DNA of 64,000 nt from Synechococcus sp. MVIR-18-1 (GTDB taxonomy: Bacteria; Cyanobacteriota; Cyanobacteriia; PCC-6307; Cyanobiaceae), in assembly GCF_014279835.1 (NCBI RefSeq), contig NZ_CP047942.1, positions 1,116,001 to 1,180,000 on the forward strand, written 5' to 3'. The first letter of the stretch is position 1. Each line of letters begins with the position of its first letter. Under the pieces are notes generated by a model. The model did no database searches and was not told where the DNA came from. It saw only the letters and a list, made by a program, of their open reading frames with translations. Position numbers and translations under genes: made by a program. Of the stretch, positions 38,216 through 46,488 are shown piece by piece.

Positions 38216-38566
38216 TATTCCATTTGACGACGTACTTCTCTCAATGTTTTTCCAGGTTTGAATAAAATAATTAATCCCCATAGAAACAAAGGTATGACCA
38301 CTAATAATGTATAAGCGCCAACCTGTGGTGAACTGTTAAGGGTTAATTGAGATTCATGCAATTGTTATGAGTGATAGATTTTTATCTCAGGTTTCGGCAG
38401 TGATCTCCAATCCCACTAATAAGCACAGTCCAATATTGACGCCAAGGATCAATAACAGAATCATCAGTCGCTTAATGATCTGTTTGAAATAGTCAAGCCT
38501 TCCAAGCTCACCTCTCCAGTCGAAGAATTGAGGTAAACCTTGGCTAGCAACGTATAAGCGCTTGCT
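38216..38566 (-). pseudogene. Probable remnant of a DUF805-like small membrane protein gene
   Basis: Two minus-strand frames carry membrane-protein sequence but neither has a good start. Frame A (38566-38388) reads GLPQFFDWRGELGRLDYF then a hydrophobic helix (LMILLLILGVNIGLCLLVG); the FDWRG..R..YF lead-in is the DUF805 N-terminal pattern. Frame B (38362-38216, TTG only) reads VGAYTLLVVIPLFLWGLIIL followed by FKPGKTLREVRRQME, like a last TM segment and tail. They are in different frames, so I read this as a broken gene missing its middle. Frame B might alternatively be an intact 48-aa one-TM protein. Confidence 0.4.
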
Positions 38567-38809
38567 TTATGAGGTGCAAAAGGTTTTGGCTTGCTCAACG
38601 CTTTGTTTGTTTTTCATCTCCTTCACGACGCAGTTGCAGGTGGCATTCAAATGGCTCAAGAGCAGTTGTTGCCCAGCTTTCTCGTATTCCTTTCTCATGG
38701 CAGATGAGCACTTGCCGAAAATGATCTTGTCCACCATGCCTGCATGGGCTGGAACAACAGTGATTGCAGCCATTGCAGCAAAAGCAATCACGCCTGGCAA
38801 TCGGGGCAT
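38567..38809 (-). CDS. Small exported cysteine-containing protein
   Basis: An 80-aa protein from the ATG at 38809 (a TTG three codons earlier is also in frame). Residues 1-22 form a clear signal peptide (MPRLPGVIAFAAMAAITVVP ending AHAG). The mature part of about 57 residues has four cysteines, one near its start (KCSS), a CNC pair and one near the C-terminus (FC), so disulphides are likely in the periplasm. Not recognised as a named family. No operon partner. Confidence 0.55.
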   Translation of the reverse strand: MPRLPGVIAFAAMAAITVVPAHAGMVDKIIFGKCSSAMRKEYEKAGQQLLLSHLNATCNCVVKEMKNKQSVEQAKTFCTS

Positions 38810-38818
38810 TGATATCAA

Positions 38819-39208
38819 CGGGCTATTGACTTCATGGCAAGGTTGGCCAGACCTCGTATGAATGTCCGTAGTGATACATACTCATCTTCTCTGCACCAGC
38901 GCTTGCACTTGATCAGCTGCCAATGAGTCAGCAGGTTTTACGCATTCATGAACCTGAAGCATAGGGTGGCTGCTACGACAAGACAGCTAGCAACAACAAC
39001 GAGTCCCATCAGAATGAGTCGAAGACAGTCTCATCATTTGGCTTCAAGTCATCATTTGCCTGTCTCCGATGACACTAATGACACAAGACAGCGGGCTGCT
39101 GTCCCATTGGATCAGTCCGCAAGATCTGTATTCAGATCCGTGTCGCGTCTAAGCATGGGCAACCAGAAGGACTCCTGAAGTATTGGAAACACAGAAAGAC
39201 TAAGCATA
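38819..39208. other. Non-coding stretch with short repeated motifs
   Basis: No supported gene; a plus-strand frame at 38948-39178 is Arg/Ser/His-rich and unconvincing. The region holds TGAGTC at 38924 and 39015, GTCTCA at 39028, a repeated 10-mer ACAAGACAGC at 38978 and 39083, and a repeated TCATCATTTG near 39031 and 39050. These echo motifs concentrated downstream of apcD. Confidence 0.4.
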
Positions 39209-39246
39209 AAAAATCGGGATAGATCAGTGACCTATCCCGTGTTTTT
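39209..39246 (-). terminator. Terminator of the peroxiredoxin gene (possibly bidirectional)
   Basis: An 8-bp perfect stem CGGGATAG (39215-39222) / CTATCCCG (39232-39239) with a 9-nt loop. It has an A-run on the left and a T-run (GTTTTT) on the right, so it can work on both strands; it lies about 30 bp beyond the peroxiredoxin stop. Confidence 0.8.
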
Positions 39247-39277
39247 AATGATCGTTACAGGCTTATGACGGCAGCGA

Positions 39278-39880
39278 TCAGCCGATCGCAGCAAAAAACT
39301 CTTTGCTGCCCTTGGGATCAGGCTTCATGGTCTTCTCGCCTGGAGTCCAGTTCGCTGGACAGACTTCATCTGGATTGGACTGCACATACTGGAACGCCTG
39401 AAGGACGCGCAGGGTCTCATCAACATTCCGGCCAACAGGCAGGTTGTTGATCGTGGCGTGCATGATCACACCCTCAGGGTCGATGATGAACAAACCACGC
39501 AGAGCCACGCCTTCAGCGTCATCGAGAACGTTGTAAGCAGTGGAAATTTCCTTCTTCAGGTCTGAAACGAGCGGATAGTTGATATCGCCGATTCCACCTT
39601 GATTACGTGCGGTCTGGATCCAAGCCAGGTGACTGAATTGGCTATCCACGGAGATGCCCAGAACTTCAGTGTTCTTGCTGGAGAAATCAGAGTAGCGATC
39701 GCTGAACGCTGTGATTTCAGTTGGGCAAACGAAGGTGAAGTCCAGAGGGTAGAAAAACAGCACCACGTACTTACCGCGGTACTGAGACAAGCTGATCTCT
39801 TTGAACTCTTGATCAACTACAGCGGTAGCGGTGAAATCAGGGGCCTGTTGGCCCACGCGCAGGCAACCGTTGTCGGTCAT
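39278..39880 (-). CDS. 2-Cys peroxiredoxin (typical, AhpC/Tsa family)
   Basis: A thiol peroxidase that reduces H2O2 and organic peroxides, recycled by thioredoxin. The 200-aa protein has the peroxidatic Cys52 in [13 protein letters not shown], the conserved active-site Arg region ([13 protein letters not shown]), the resolving Cys174 in DEVCPANW, and a C-terminal extension ending [11 protein letters not shown] typical of eukaryote-like, oxidation-sensitive forms. It is a single gene with its own terminator. Confidence 0.95.
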   Translation of the reverse strand: MTDNGCLRVGQQAPDFTATAVVDQEFKEISLSQYRGKYVVLFFYPLDFTFVCPTEITAFSDRYSDFSSKNTEVLGISVDSQFSHLAWIQTARNQGGIGDINYPLVSDLKKEISTAYNVLDDAEGVALRGLFIIDPEGVIMHATINNLPVGRNVDETLRVLQAFQYVQSNPDEVCPANWTPGEKTMKPDPKGSKEFFAAIG

Positions 39881-40041
39881 GATGAAAGATCGATGGATAC
39901 GTGACGGAAGCAGCGGACCAGACTCAATCCAAAGTCGGTCCGACTTCTAGTTACATCTTTTAATTTATCACGCTCTCCCCTTGCTTGCGGCCGGCTTGAA
40001 TCGCAGAGAGCACTCTGCTGATGGAGTCCTAAAATCAACGA

Positions 40042-40335
40042 ATGATTGATCAACCAATGTCTTGGGATCAGGCCTTATTGCGGAAATTCAGCAGTACAGG
40101 TCACTTCCGACTTTTAAATCAAGTTCGCAGCGAGCTCAAAAGTCAGCCACTGAACCGTGACGCTCAGACCAGAAAGCTCACGCTTCAGGCAAGGCCTCAC
40201 CATGGACAATCTGTACGACAACAGCGGCGGCCAAATCCTGTTCCAGAAGATCAACCAATTTTGACGCTTGAGGAAACGACGAAGGACAATCCAACATCAT
40301 TCAGAGATCGACTGAATGCGATCGAAATGCGCTGA
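40042..40335 (+). CDS. Conserved hypothetical protein
   Basis: A 97-aa protein. The N-terminal third (MSWDQALLRKFSSTGHFRLL, then NQVRSELKSQP) looks like a conserved helical motif I associate with picocyanobacterial hypotheticals. The rest is basic and probably disordered (ARPHHGQSVRQQRRPNP). An internal ATG at 40057 is an alternative start. Function unknown. It ends shortly before the tRNA gene on the opposite strand. Confidence 0.6.
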   Translation: MIDQPMSWDQALLRKFSSTGHFRLLNQVRSELKSQPLNRDAQTRKLTLQARPHHGQSVRQQRRPNPVPEDQPILTLEETTKDNPTSFRDRLNAIEMR

Positions 40336-40373
40336 AAATCGGTCGCACAAATCGGTTTAATGAAGACAAAAAA

Positions 40374-40447
40374 TGGCTCGGGGGAGACTTGAACTCCCGA
40401 CCTTGGGGTTATGAATCCCACGCTCTAACCAGCTGAGCTACCGAGCC
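40374..40447 (-). tRNA. tRNA-Met (anticodon CAT)
   Basis: The minus strand folds as a tRNA: acceptor GGCTCGG (from 40447) pairs with CCGAGCC, the D-arm has GCTCAGCTGGTTAGAGC, the anticodon stem TGGGA/CCCCA flanks TTCATAA with anticodon CAT, and the T-arm contains GTTCAAGTC. The discriminator base is A and no CCA is encoded after it. CAT could also be tRNA-Ile2 (lysidine-modified) or the initiator. The acceptor pair G-C and lack of an initiator-type C1-A72 mismatch favour the elongator Met form. Confidence 0.93.
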
Positions 40448-40482
40448 GCAACTTTTTAATTTTAGACGATCGCCTGGACGTC

Positions 40483-41487
40483 TTAAGCCCGACGACGTGC
40501 TGGAAGCTTTGCCATTGGATCTAATGCTGAACCACCACGTTGGCGTATTTCGAAATGCAGATGAGGTCCAGTGCTTCTTCCAGTACTGCCCATGAGTGAG
40601 ATTTTTACTCCCTGGGGAATGATCTGTCCTTTGCGAACCAGTAGACGGCTGTTGTGGGCGTAGCGGGTGGATGAACCGTCGGCGTGAGCTAACTCCACTA
40701 AATAGCCGTATCCGCTACTCCAGCCAGAAAATTTCACGACGCCATCTTTGGCCGCAACAATTGGGGTACCAACGTTGTTTGCAATATCGATGCCCTTATG
40801 CATGCGGCCCCATCTCCATCCGAATCCAGAGGTAAAAACTCCTTTTGTGGGCCACATGAAGGATTGATTCCCAACGACACCACCATCCTCCATTCCAGGT
40901 AATGGGGGCAGAGCTGGAAAACTTGCGCCGCCTGAAACGGTTGGACGGATCGCCAAGAGGGCCCGCGGTGAAGCTTTGGCAACACGCACTTCGCTGCCGA
41001 TGGCCAAACGGGCTAGGTCTAGGCCAGGGTTGAGCGAGCGCAATTCACTCAAGCTGACCCCTTGGTCTCGTGAAAAGGTTGAAAGAGATTCGTTCGCTTT
41101 GATGCGAACAACGGATTGCGGATCTGGAGGAGATTGAAGCGGCGCCTTATGAAGAACCGTTGTTCCGTCAAGATGACTTGCGTTTGCGAGGCTTTCCTCA
41201 GCGTCAGCAGGGAGAACGATCCACGAGCCAGCCTTGATCACCTCGAAGGACGTCTGGTCGTTAAGAGCGGTTAAATCAGTGGAGGTAAGGCCAAGATCCG
41301 CGGCTATACCTTTAAGAGTGCTCTTCGTCGAGACCTTGACCCAAATCCTGCTTTGAGTTGCTGGTGCTGATGCCAGAAGAAATGGGGCTTGTACGTGGTC
41401 AGCGTCAGCGAAGCCTGGATGCTGCGCCAAAACAGATAAAGACGTTCCTGATGCGATTGCCGTAACGAGAACGAGAAGGGGCTTCAT
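40483..41487 (-). CDS. M23-family murein endopeptidase with LysM-like domains
   Basis: A 334-aa exported protein from the ATG at 41487, which begins a signal peptide (MKPLLVLVTAIASGTSLSVL). Two LysM-like peptidoglycan-binding segments follow (STKSTLKGIAADLGLTSTDL and a second around NESLSTFSRDQGVSLSELRSL), then the peptidase M23 domain with the zinc motifs HKGIDIAN and HLHFEIRQ. The frame extends far upstream without family similarity and overlaps trmL, so that part is rejected. Likely cell-wall hydrolase or an activator of amidases. Confidence 0.9.
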   Translation of the reverse strand: MKPLLVLVTAIASGTSLSVLAQHPGFADADHVQAPFLLASAPATQSRIWVKVSTKSTLKGIAADLGLTSTDLTALNDQTSFEVIKAGSWIVLPADAEESLANASHLDGTTVLHKAPLQSPPDPQSVVRIKANESLSTFSRDQGVSLSELRSLNPGLDLARLAIGSEVRVAKASPRALLAIRPTVSGGASFPALPPLPGMEDGGVVGNQSFMWPTKGVFTSGFGWRWGRMHKGIDIANNVGTPIVAAKDGVVKFSGWSSGYGYLVELAHADGSSTRYAHNSRLLVRKGQIIPQGVKISLMGSTGRSTGPHLHFEIRQRGGSALDPMAKLPARRRA

Positions 41488-41596
41488 CTGAATCAGCAAT
41501 TGGTAACGCTCCTGGAGAAGCCGCCACAGCTCAGGAACGGGCTGAAAGTAGCGGGTGTAGGAGATTGGCGCAAGGGCTGAAGTGTCAGCTTGCCAA

Positions 41597-42142
41597 TTAC
41601 CACAACTGAAGTTGGGACCCTGCTTGGTGGCTGACGATGGCACAAGCCACAGAGAGATTGAGGCTTCGCACGCCCCCTTGGCCATCTTCACCAGCGCTGC
41701 AGGGCATCGAAATGGTTGTGATTTGAGTGCAACGGCTGCGTGTTGCCTCCGATAGGCCAGTGTCTTCTCGACCGAACAACAAAATATCTCCCCGTTGGAA
41801 ATGCATCTCTTGAAGAAGAACCCCTCCTCGACGGCTACAGCCAATCACCCTTGAGGATTGAGCAAGAGACTCAAAAAATGCATCAACATTCTTATGGATA
41901 GTGATGTCAACATGAGGCCAATAATCAAGACCAGCCCTTTTTAAATAACGATCTTCAAGGCTGAACCCAAGTGGTTCAATTAAATCCAGTGGTAAACCAA
42001 AAGCAGCACAAGTACGAGCAATATTTCCTGTATTTGGAGGTATTCGTGGTTCAAATAGTGCCACCCTCAAAGGTTTTTGGATCAAAGACTGCTGATCTAG
42101 TGATTGATTACTTATGGATTGATTGCTTGAAGCTTTCTTCAC
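41597..42142 (-). CDS. trmL: tRNA (cytidine/uridine-2'-O-)-methyltransferase TrmL
   Basis: A SPOUT-class enzyme that methylates the ribose of wobble nucleotide 34. The 181-aa protein has VALFEPRIPPNTGNIARTCA, the LLFGREDTGL motif and the C-terminal knot RSLNLSVACAI. An N-terminal extension of about 23 residues made of NQS/DQQS-like units precedes the core and is unusual; a later start is possible but no good ATG is present. Its ATG overlaps the cobU stop by 4 bp. Confidence 0.92.
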   Translation of the reverse strand: MKKASSNQSISNQSLDQQSLIQKPLRVALFEPRIPPNTGNIARTCAAFGLPLDLIEPLGFSLEDRYLKRAGLDYWPHVDITIHKNVDAFFESLAQSSRVIGCSRRGGVLLQEMHFQRGDILLFGREDTGLSEATRSRCTQITTISMPCSAGEDGQGGVRSLNLSVACAIVSHQAGSQLQLW

Positions 42143-42705
42143 GGTACGAGTATGCCTAATTGGGTGAGATTCAAAGCTCTTCCTTGAACAACGAGCCAGC
42201 TGTCTATTGCGTGTTGTTCTAATCGTTGAGCCAGCCAGCCTTGGCGGTCCCGAAACAATCCGCCGATTTTGGTGGCTGGGACCACTCCCCAGCCTGTTTC
42301 TTCAATCACAATCACGGTGGGAGATGTTCGCATGAGAAGACTTTCAATCAGCTCTTCAGCCTCTTGCTCCCACTGAAGATCATCGCGATCGAGGTGGAGT
42401 GCTGTAAAGCCACCGAGGGCATCGATCAGCAAGGGGTGATGGGCCTCTTCTGTGCGAATGCATGCAGCAAGCATTGATCCCGGCTCGCGTAGCTGCCAAT
42501 GCAGGGGTCTTCTTTCGCGATGCAGTCGCATCCGTTCATCCCAGCTTGGATCATTCGACCGATGCGCAGAAGTTGCGACGTAGGTGACCATTTCTTGAGA
42601 GCTGAGCAAATGTTCAGCCCACCGGCTTTTCCCTCCACGGCTTGGCCCGCTTACAACAATGAGTCCGTTGGGAACCTCTGATTTTTGTTTGTTTGAATGA
42701 GCCAA
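42139..42705 (-). CDS. cobU: Adenosylcobinamide kinase / adenosylcobinamide-phosphate guanylyltransferase
   Basis: A late step of cobalamin nucleotide-loop assembly. The 188-aa protein has P-loop SGPSRGGKSRWAEHLL near residues 19-34, followed by VTYVATSAH, DERMRLHRERRP and the VIVIEETGWGVVPA region characteristic of CobU/CobP. It sits between pxcA (4 bp upstream) and trmL in the same direction. Confidence 0.92.
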   Translation of the reverse strand: MAHSNKQKSEVPNGLIVVSGPSRGGKSRWAEHLLSSQEMVTYVATSAHRSNDPSWDERMRLHRERRPLHWQLREPGSMLAACIRTEEAHHPLLIDALGGFTALHLDRDDLQWEQEAEELIESLLMRTSPTVIVIEETGWGVVPATKIGGLFRDRQGWLAQRLEQHAIDSWLVVQGRALNLTQLGILVP

Positions 42706-42709
42706 GGCT

Positions 42710-43858
42710 TTATCCGCCTCCGTTCATGCCTCGCAATGTGGCGACAGAGGATGGACTGACACGGTTGAGATAACGGAAGATCCAATATTTGAAAATTGTT
42801 GCCAAAATCACCGGGAATGTAGCGATGAACAGAAGGATAAAATTCTCTCGCGCTGGAAATCCAAAGTGATTGGCAATACCATCAAGCAGCACAGTCCAAC
42901 CTTCTGGACTATGGAATCCAACAAAGATGTCGGTGAAGAGAATAATCGCGAAGGCTTTGGCTGAGTCGCTTAATCCGTAAACAGCCTCATCGAAAAAGCC
43001 GCGAAGAACCCTTAGTTCTTCGCGGCTGAACAGGCAAACCATGACGAAGGCAAGCGTGGCTGATATGTCCGCTAAAACATTTTTTACAGCATGGGTACTT
43101 TCAGCATCAGCCTCTTCTTTGAGCTCAGCAGCCTTTTTCCCTAATTGTTGTTGTAGTTCTTCTTGGCTTGGGATTGAGTCACCGCGAAGAAGAGCATCGA
43201 ATTCAATTTCTGCCTTATACACTCTCAACTTTTCTACTGCCTGTTCTTCAAGTTGTGGCTTTGGGTAACTCAAGAAGGGCAGGTCTGGAGCAAAGCGGTC
43301 GACAGCAGGACTAATGATGTAAGTGCGGCTGACCTGTTGGACTAACAGTGGCACCAGAATCAGGAGTAAAAGAACCTTCAGCGAGATCAGCGTCGAATCC
43401 CTGCGTCTTCGAAAGCCTGCAACTAATGTCGCTTCTCCAGCTGGATTGAGCTGCCTGCGCACCTTGTCGAAGACCCCAAGCAGGGAGCGCGGCAGCGGAT
43501 CTGGAGCTCGAGTCATGGTCGGAGCCGCCGAAGCCCGTCTAGGGCTATACCGATTCACGACACTTTCAATGAGCTGAAGTTGACGCAATTCCTGGGGATC
43601 CAGCTGGGCACGCTGGTACTCCAGTTGATCTAGCGATGCACGACAAACATTGATCGCTACTCGGAACTTGCGCAGTACTGTCGCTTGAACCGATTTCGGA
43701 ACAGAGAGCTCAAGTTCGGGACGGATGGGTCGGTCGCCGTAATACTCCAGTTCCAAGCTCTGGATTAATAGGGCCGCTTCATAGCCTCGATCGAGATCAG
43801 AGTTGACATCAAGCGCGTTGGCTTTGCCAAAGGCTCCTATCCAATTGCGAAATGCCAT
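42710..43858 (-). CDS. pxcA: Proton extrusion protein PxcA (CemA homologue)
   Basis: A 382-aa protein required for light-induced proton extrusion. The N-terminal half is soluble and helical (RGYEAALLIQSLELEYYGDR motif near 24-43). A TM segment lies near 165-185, then a coiled region rich in Glu, and three C-terminal membrane segments (LADISATLAFVMVCLF; FAIILFTDIFVGFHSPEGW; FILLFIATFPVILATIFKYWI) ending with the conserved RYLNRVSPSSVATLRGMN. This matches the PxcA/CemA family. Confidence 0.93.
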   Translation of the reverse strand: MAFRNWIGAFGKANALDVNSDLDRGYEAALLIQSLELEYYGDRPIRPELELSVPKSVQATVLRKFRVAINVCRASLDQLEYQRAQLDPQELRQLQLIESVVNRYSPRRASAAPTMTRAPDPLPRSLLGVFDKVRRQLNPAGEATLVAGFRRRRDSTLISLKVLLLLILVPLLVQQVSRTYIISPAVDRFAPDLPFLSYPKPQLEEQAVEKLRVYKAEIEFDALLRGDSIPSQEELQQQLGKKAAELKEEADAESTHAVKNVLADISATLAFVMVCLFSREELRVLRGFFDEAVYGLSDSAKAFAIILFTDIFVGFHSPEGWTVLLDGIANHFGFPARENFILLFIATFPVILATIFKYWIFRYLNRVSPSSVATLRGMNGGG

Positions 43859-43864
43859 AGCTGA

Positions 43865-44545
43865 TCAGCGGGAGAAGACCCACCAGGTGGCCATCGGCAC
43901 AATGGTTCCCACCACCAGCAGCACAATGACCCAAGTGAAGGCGTTGCTTTCGCTCGTTTCCTCAACCGTGGGAACGTTTGTGGGAAGAGTGGTGCGTTCA
44001 ATTTGAATTGGTGGGCCTGGATCTTCGCCCCCATTGAGAACCACTGCAATGCGTTCAATTCCATCCATGGAGGCCTGGCGGAATCGCTCGCCATCTCGCA
44101 TCGGCTGACTCATCGTGGTCCTCGCGGTACTGCGAAGTAATGCATCTGGCAGTTGATCACTCAGCTCTGCTGAGACAACAACCGCAGCTTGTTTGTTCTG
44201 AGTTTCTTCGAGAAAAAGAATGAGAGGACGCTCACTCGTGTTGTCGTTATTAGACCAACGTTCAACCAACTCTTCCCCAAATCCCGTAAGACTCAGCCCG
44301 TAGTCCAGTTTGCGAACGGTAATCACCCTGGCGTCCACCTTGGAAGACTCCAGTTGATTCAGTCGCGTTTCAATCTCATTTTTTCCAGCCCGACTCAGCA
44401 CATCAGCTGAATCCAGGACGGCCTTATCCGGTGGCTGGGCTGGTAGGTCTTGGGGAGAAAAGGCAAAACCCGCTGGCACTGCCAAAAAGAAACAGAGACT
44501 TGCGGCGATGAGCAGCTGCAGAGACTTGAAGGGGCTAGGCATCAT
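43865..44545 (-). CDS. TPM-domain protein, Psb32-like
   Basis: A 226-aa membrane-anchored protein: signal peptide (LLIAASLCFFLAVPAGFAFS), a TPM domain (VLDSADVLSRAGKNEIETRL, RVITVRKLDYGLS, and RPLILFLEETQNKQAAVVVS), and one C-terminal TM (AFTWVIVLLVVGTIVPMATWW). In Synechocystis Psb32 (same architecture) protects PSII from photodamage and helps repair; the lumenal placement here is inferred. It is six bases from pxcA. Confidence 0.82.
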   Translation of the reverse strand: MMPSPFKSLQLLIAASLCFFLAVPAGFAFSPQDLPAQPPDKAVLDSADVLSRAGKNEIETRLNQLESSKVDARVITVRKLDYGLSLTGFGEELVERWSNNDNTSERPLILFLEETQNKQAAVVVSAELSDQLPDALLRSTARTTMSQPMRDGERFRQASMDGIERIAVVLNGGEDPGPPIQIERTTLPTNVPTVEETSESNAFTWVIVLLVVGTIVPMATWWVFSR

Positions 44546-44572
44546 GAGGCGTTCGATGGGTGGGGTCTGCCG

Positions 44573-44980
44573 TCAGCTGGCAAGGCTGTCGTGATTCAAG
44601 GCCATGATCGCGTCCATGACAGCTTGCGCTTTGCCTTGAGGGAGCTCGACGCTTTTAGCGAGCTCGTCGAGAAACGTTTGTTCCTCAGTGGTCACAGTCC
44701 TATCAGCGTGAACCAGCTGCACGGCCACAGCAAGAGCTGTTTCCTTTTGGGATTCTTTGAGTTGGGGTAGGGCATCTTTGATCAATTGACTTGATCCTTT
44801 CTCGCGAAGGCGTTTGAGTAGTTGGTCAAACAACATTGCCATCTCACTCTCGCTTCGATCCTTGTAAGGGGTTCGATATTCCAATTGAAGTCTTAAAGCA
44901 TGCGCTTCATCTTTGCCCAGTACTCCATCGCAAGCCACTGTGGCCAGCGCAATCGCGGCAAAGGCTTCGGATTCGGTCAT
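44573..44980 (-). CDS. TerB-family protein
   Basis: A 135-aa helical protein with the TerB-like pattern: ALATVACDGVLGKDEAHALR near residues 11-30 and AVQLVHADRTVTTEEQTFL near 86-104, two acidic helix-loop segments that bind divalent metal in TerB. Function unknown. It is 27 bp upstream of the Psb32-like gene in the same direction. A second TerB-like region occurs at 49946-50596. Confidence 0.75.
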   Translation of the reverse strand: MTESEAFAAIALATVACDGVLGKDEAHALRLQLEYRTPYKDRSESEMAMLFDQLLKRLREKGSSQLIKDALPQLKESQKETALAVAVQLVHADRTVTTEEQTFLDELAKSVELPQGKAQAVMDAIMALNHDSLAS

Positions 44981-45048
44981 CAGCGTTGGAGGGTTGACCT
45001 CTATTTCAGCAAAAGTGCATTGATCTGACTGCTCATGAGTTGCAAAAC

Positions 45049-45687
45049 ATGTTGAGATCCCACCAATGGTGTTTGCTCGCAGGTGTTCTTGTTTTGGGGC
45101 TTTCCATCCTTAACGCCAGCACCGCTGAAACCATTACACCAAGCCTGGAGCGAGCCGATGTTCTTGCCGGGATGGCGGGGGTTGGCTTGATGCTCGTTTC
45201 CATCCTCTGGACCCGGGCCTCTCCACGCAGTCCGGAAGCGGTTGCGCTGGAGGGTGAACAGGGTTTTGTCCTCTCCTCCGATTTACCCGATGCTGTACGA
45301 GCGGAAATGGCGTGGGGTAGCCATCAGTTCTTGACCGCAACTTCTGCTGCCACGATTCTTGTTTTTTGGGAGGGCTCGGTTCTGCTTCGCCGGGGCCTTC
45401 TGGGCGTTGGTGATTTTGAACCTGGTGAGATCTGTCGACGATCCGTTCAAAAGCAAGAACTGATTTCGCTTGTAAAAACAGCCCTCTACCCAGGCAAAGC
45501 TGAGTTTGATCCCGTTTTGCCCGGCTTGCCTTCCGTGATGGTGCAACCTCTTGGAGAGAGTGGCTGGGTGGTGATTGGTGGCTGGTCGGAGCGATGTTTC
45601 AGTCGTTCCGATGAACGGTGGCTATCGGGTTGGGCTGAACGCCTTAAAACGACACTGGAGGTTGCAGAATTAGAAGAAGAAAGCTAG
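45049..45687 (+). CDS. Cofactor assembly of complex C subunit B (CCB-type, cytochrome b6 haem attachment)
   Basis: A 212-aa membrane-anchored protein. Two N-terminal hydrophobic segments (WCLLAGVLVLGLSILNAS and ADVLAGMAGVGLMLVSILW) are followed by a soluble domain with features of the DUF2930/CCB family (GSHQFLTATSAATILVFWEG, then PGEICRRSVQKQ and GWVVIGGWSERCFS). The plant CCB2/CCB4 proteins attach haem ci to cytochrome b6. A TTG at 45040 is an alternative start. Confidence 0.82.
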   Translation: MLRSHQWCLLAGVLVLGLSILNASTAETITPSLERADVLAGMAGVGLMLVSILWTRASPRSPEAVALEGEQGFVLSSDLPDAVRAEMAWGSHQFLTATSAATILVFWEGSVLLRRGLLGVGDFEPGEICRRSVQKQELISLVKTALYPGKAEFDPVLPGLPSVMVQPLGESGWVVIGGWSERCFSRSDERWLSGWAERLKTTLEVAELEEES

Positions 45688-46112
45688 TCATAGCCTTTAG
45701 TCTCGATTGGCTGTGCTTGCAGTTGCCTTAACGGGATAGGGCAACGCGTCAACTTATTGAGGACTGATCGCGACCAACCAACCCTCTGTTCTTTCTCGCT
45801 TTGATCACAGGAGCTGGTTATCAACCCATCTGATGAGGCCAAGCCACCGAAATTCCTGAGCATTGAAGCTGGCAACTGGTGATTGCCTCATCAGTTCAGC
45901 AGGTTGCACTGAAGGCTGATGAAAATTGGTCGAGGGGTCCGGTTCTCTGTGAATGAGGCGCGAGTGATCCAAGGGCAAAACACAATGTTTTGAGCGCCAG
46001 TGCAGATGACGAGTGCATCACTTGAGTCAACGGAGATGCGGCAACGCACTTAGCGCGATTTCTGTCTGGATGGACATTCCACCTTTGATTCAAGCTTGCG
46101 ATTCTCAAAATG

Positions 46113-46126
46113 GTCTCATCTGAGAC
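46113..46126. repeat. Inverted repeat GTCTCA-TC-TGAGAC
   Basis: A perfect 6+6 inverted repeat with a 2-nt spacer. The same arms recur with a CT spacer at 59522-59535, in another non-coding region 13 kb away. Confidence 0.75.
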
Positions 46127-46178
46127 AGGCGATGGTCCCTTCGAAGGGAAATGATCATTGAGTGTTCAAGTTCTTCCC

Positions 46179-46253
46179 ATGGGCTTCATCGCTGTCGCTA
46201 GTTGCCTAGCCCTTGCTGCTGTTGTGTCCAATGCACTCATTGAAAACTTCTGA
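46179..46253 (+). CDS. Possible 24-aa hydrophobic mini-protein
   Basis: An ATG-to-TGA frame of 25 codons, encoding MGFIAVASCLALAAVVSNAL followed by IENF: one hydrophobic helix with almost no charge. No clear Shine-Dalgarno is seen, and the sequence matches no small photosystem subunit I know. It may be real or chance. Confidence 0.25.
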   Translation: MGFIAVASCLALAAVVSNALIENF

Positions 46254-46488
46254 TCGCTAGATGGATGGCCGTTCGACGCTTGCGTTTGCTTAAGCATTCG
46301 CCAGGTTTATGAAGACAGAATTGACCATGATGGCGAACCAGGCAGTACACAAGGAGGCGATTAAATGTCGCTCCAGGTCCCGATGGCAAGGGATGTCTAG
46401 ATGGTTATCGATATTAATCCATGTATTAACGCCATTAATGCCGTCTATTTTCTAGCTCAAATTCATAGATTGTGATTGGTTGTCTACA

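Larger units (their letters stand above)
45688..46488. other. Long sparse region
   Basis: No supported full gene in about 800 bp. Minus-strand frames at 45684-45875 and 45896-46108 lack motifs and look like chance. The region includes TGAGTC at 46023, a perfect GTCTCA-N2-TGAGAC inverted repeat at 46113-46126, and a 24-codon hydrophobic frame at 46179-46253. Confidence 0.45.

Noticed and set aside
38948-39178. Plus-strand frame rich in Arg, Ser and His
   Set aside because: Low-complexity translation of a repeat-bearing non-coding region with no motif.
40374-40447. Possible tRNA-Ile2 or initiator tRNA
   Set aside because: The anticodon CAT alone is ambiguous, but the acceptor closing pair G-C and general sequence favour elongator Met.
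45896-46108. Minus-strand frame of 70 codons
   Set aside because: No motif and no start-site support; sits in a gene-poor region with stops in the other frames by chance.
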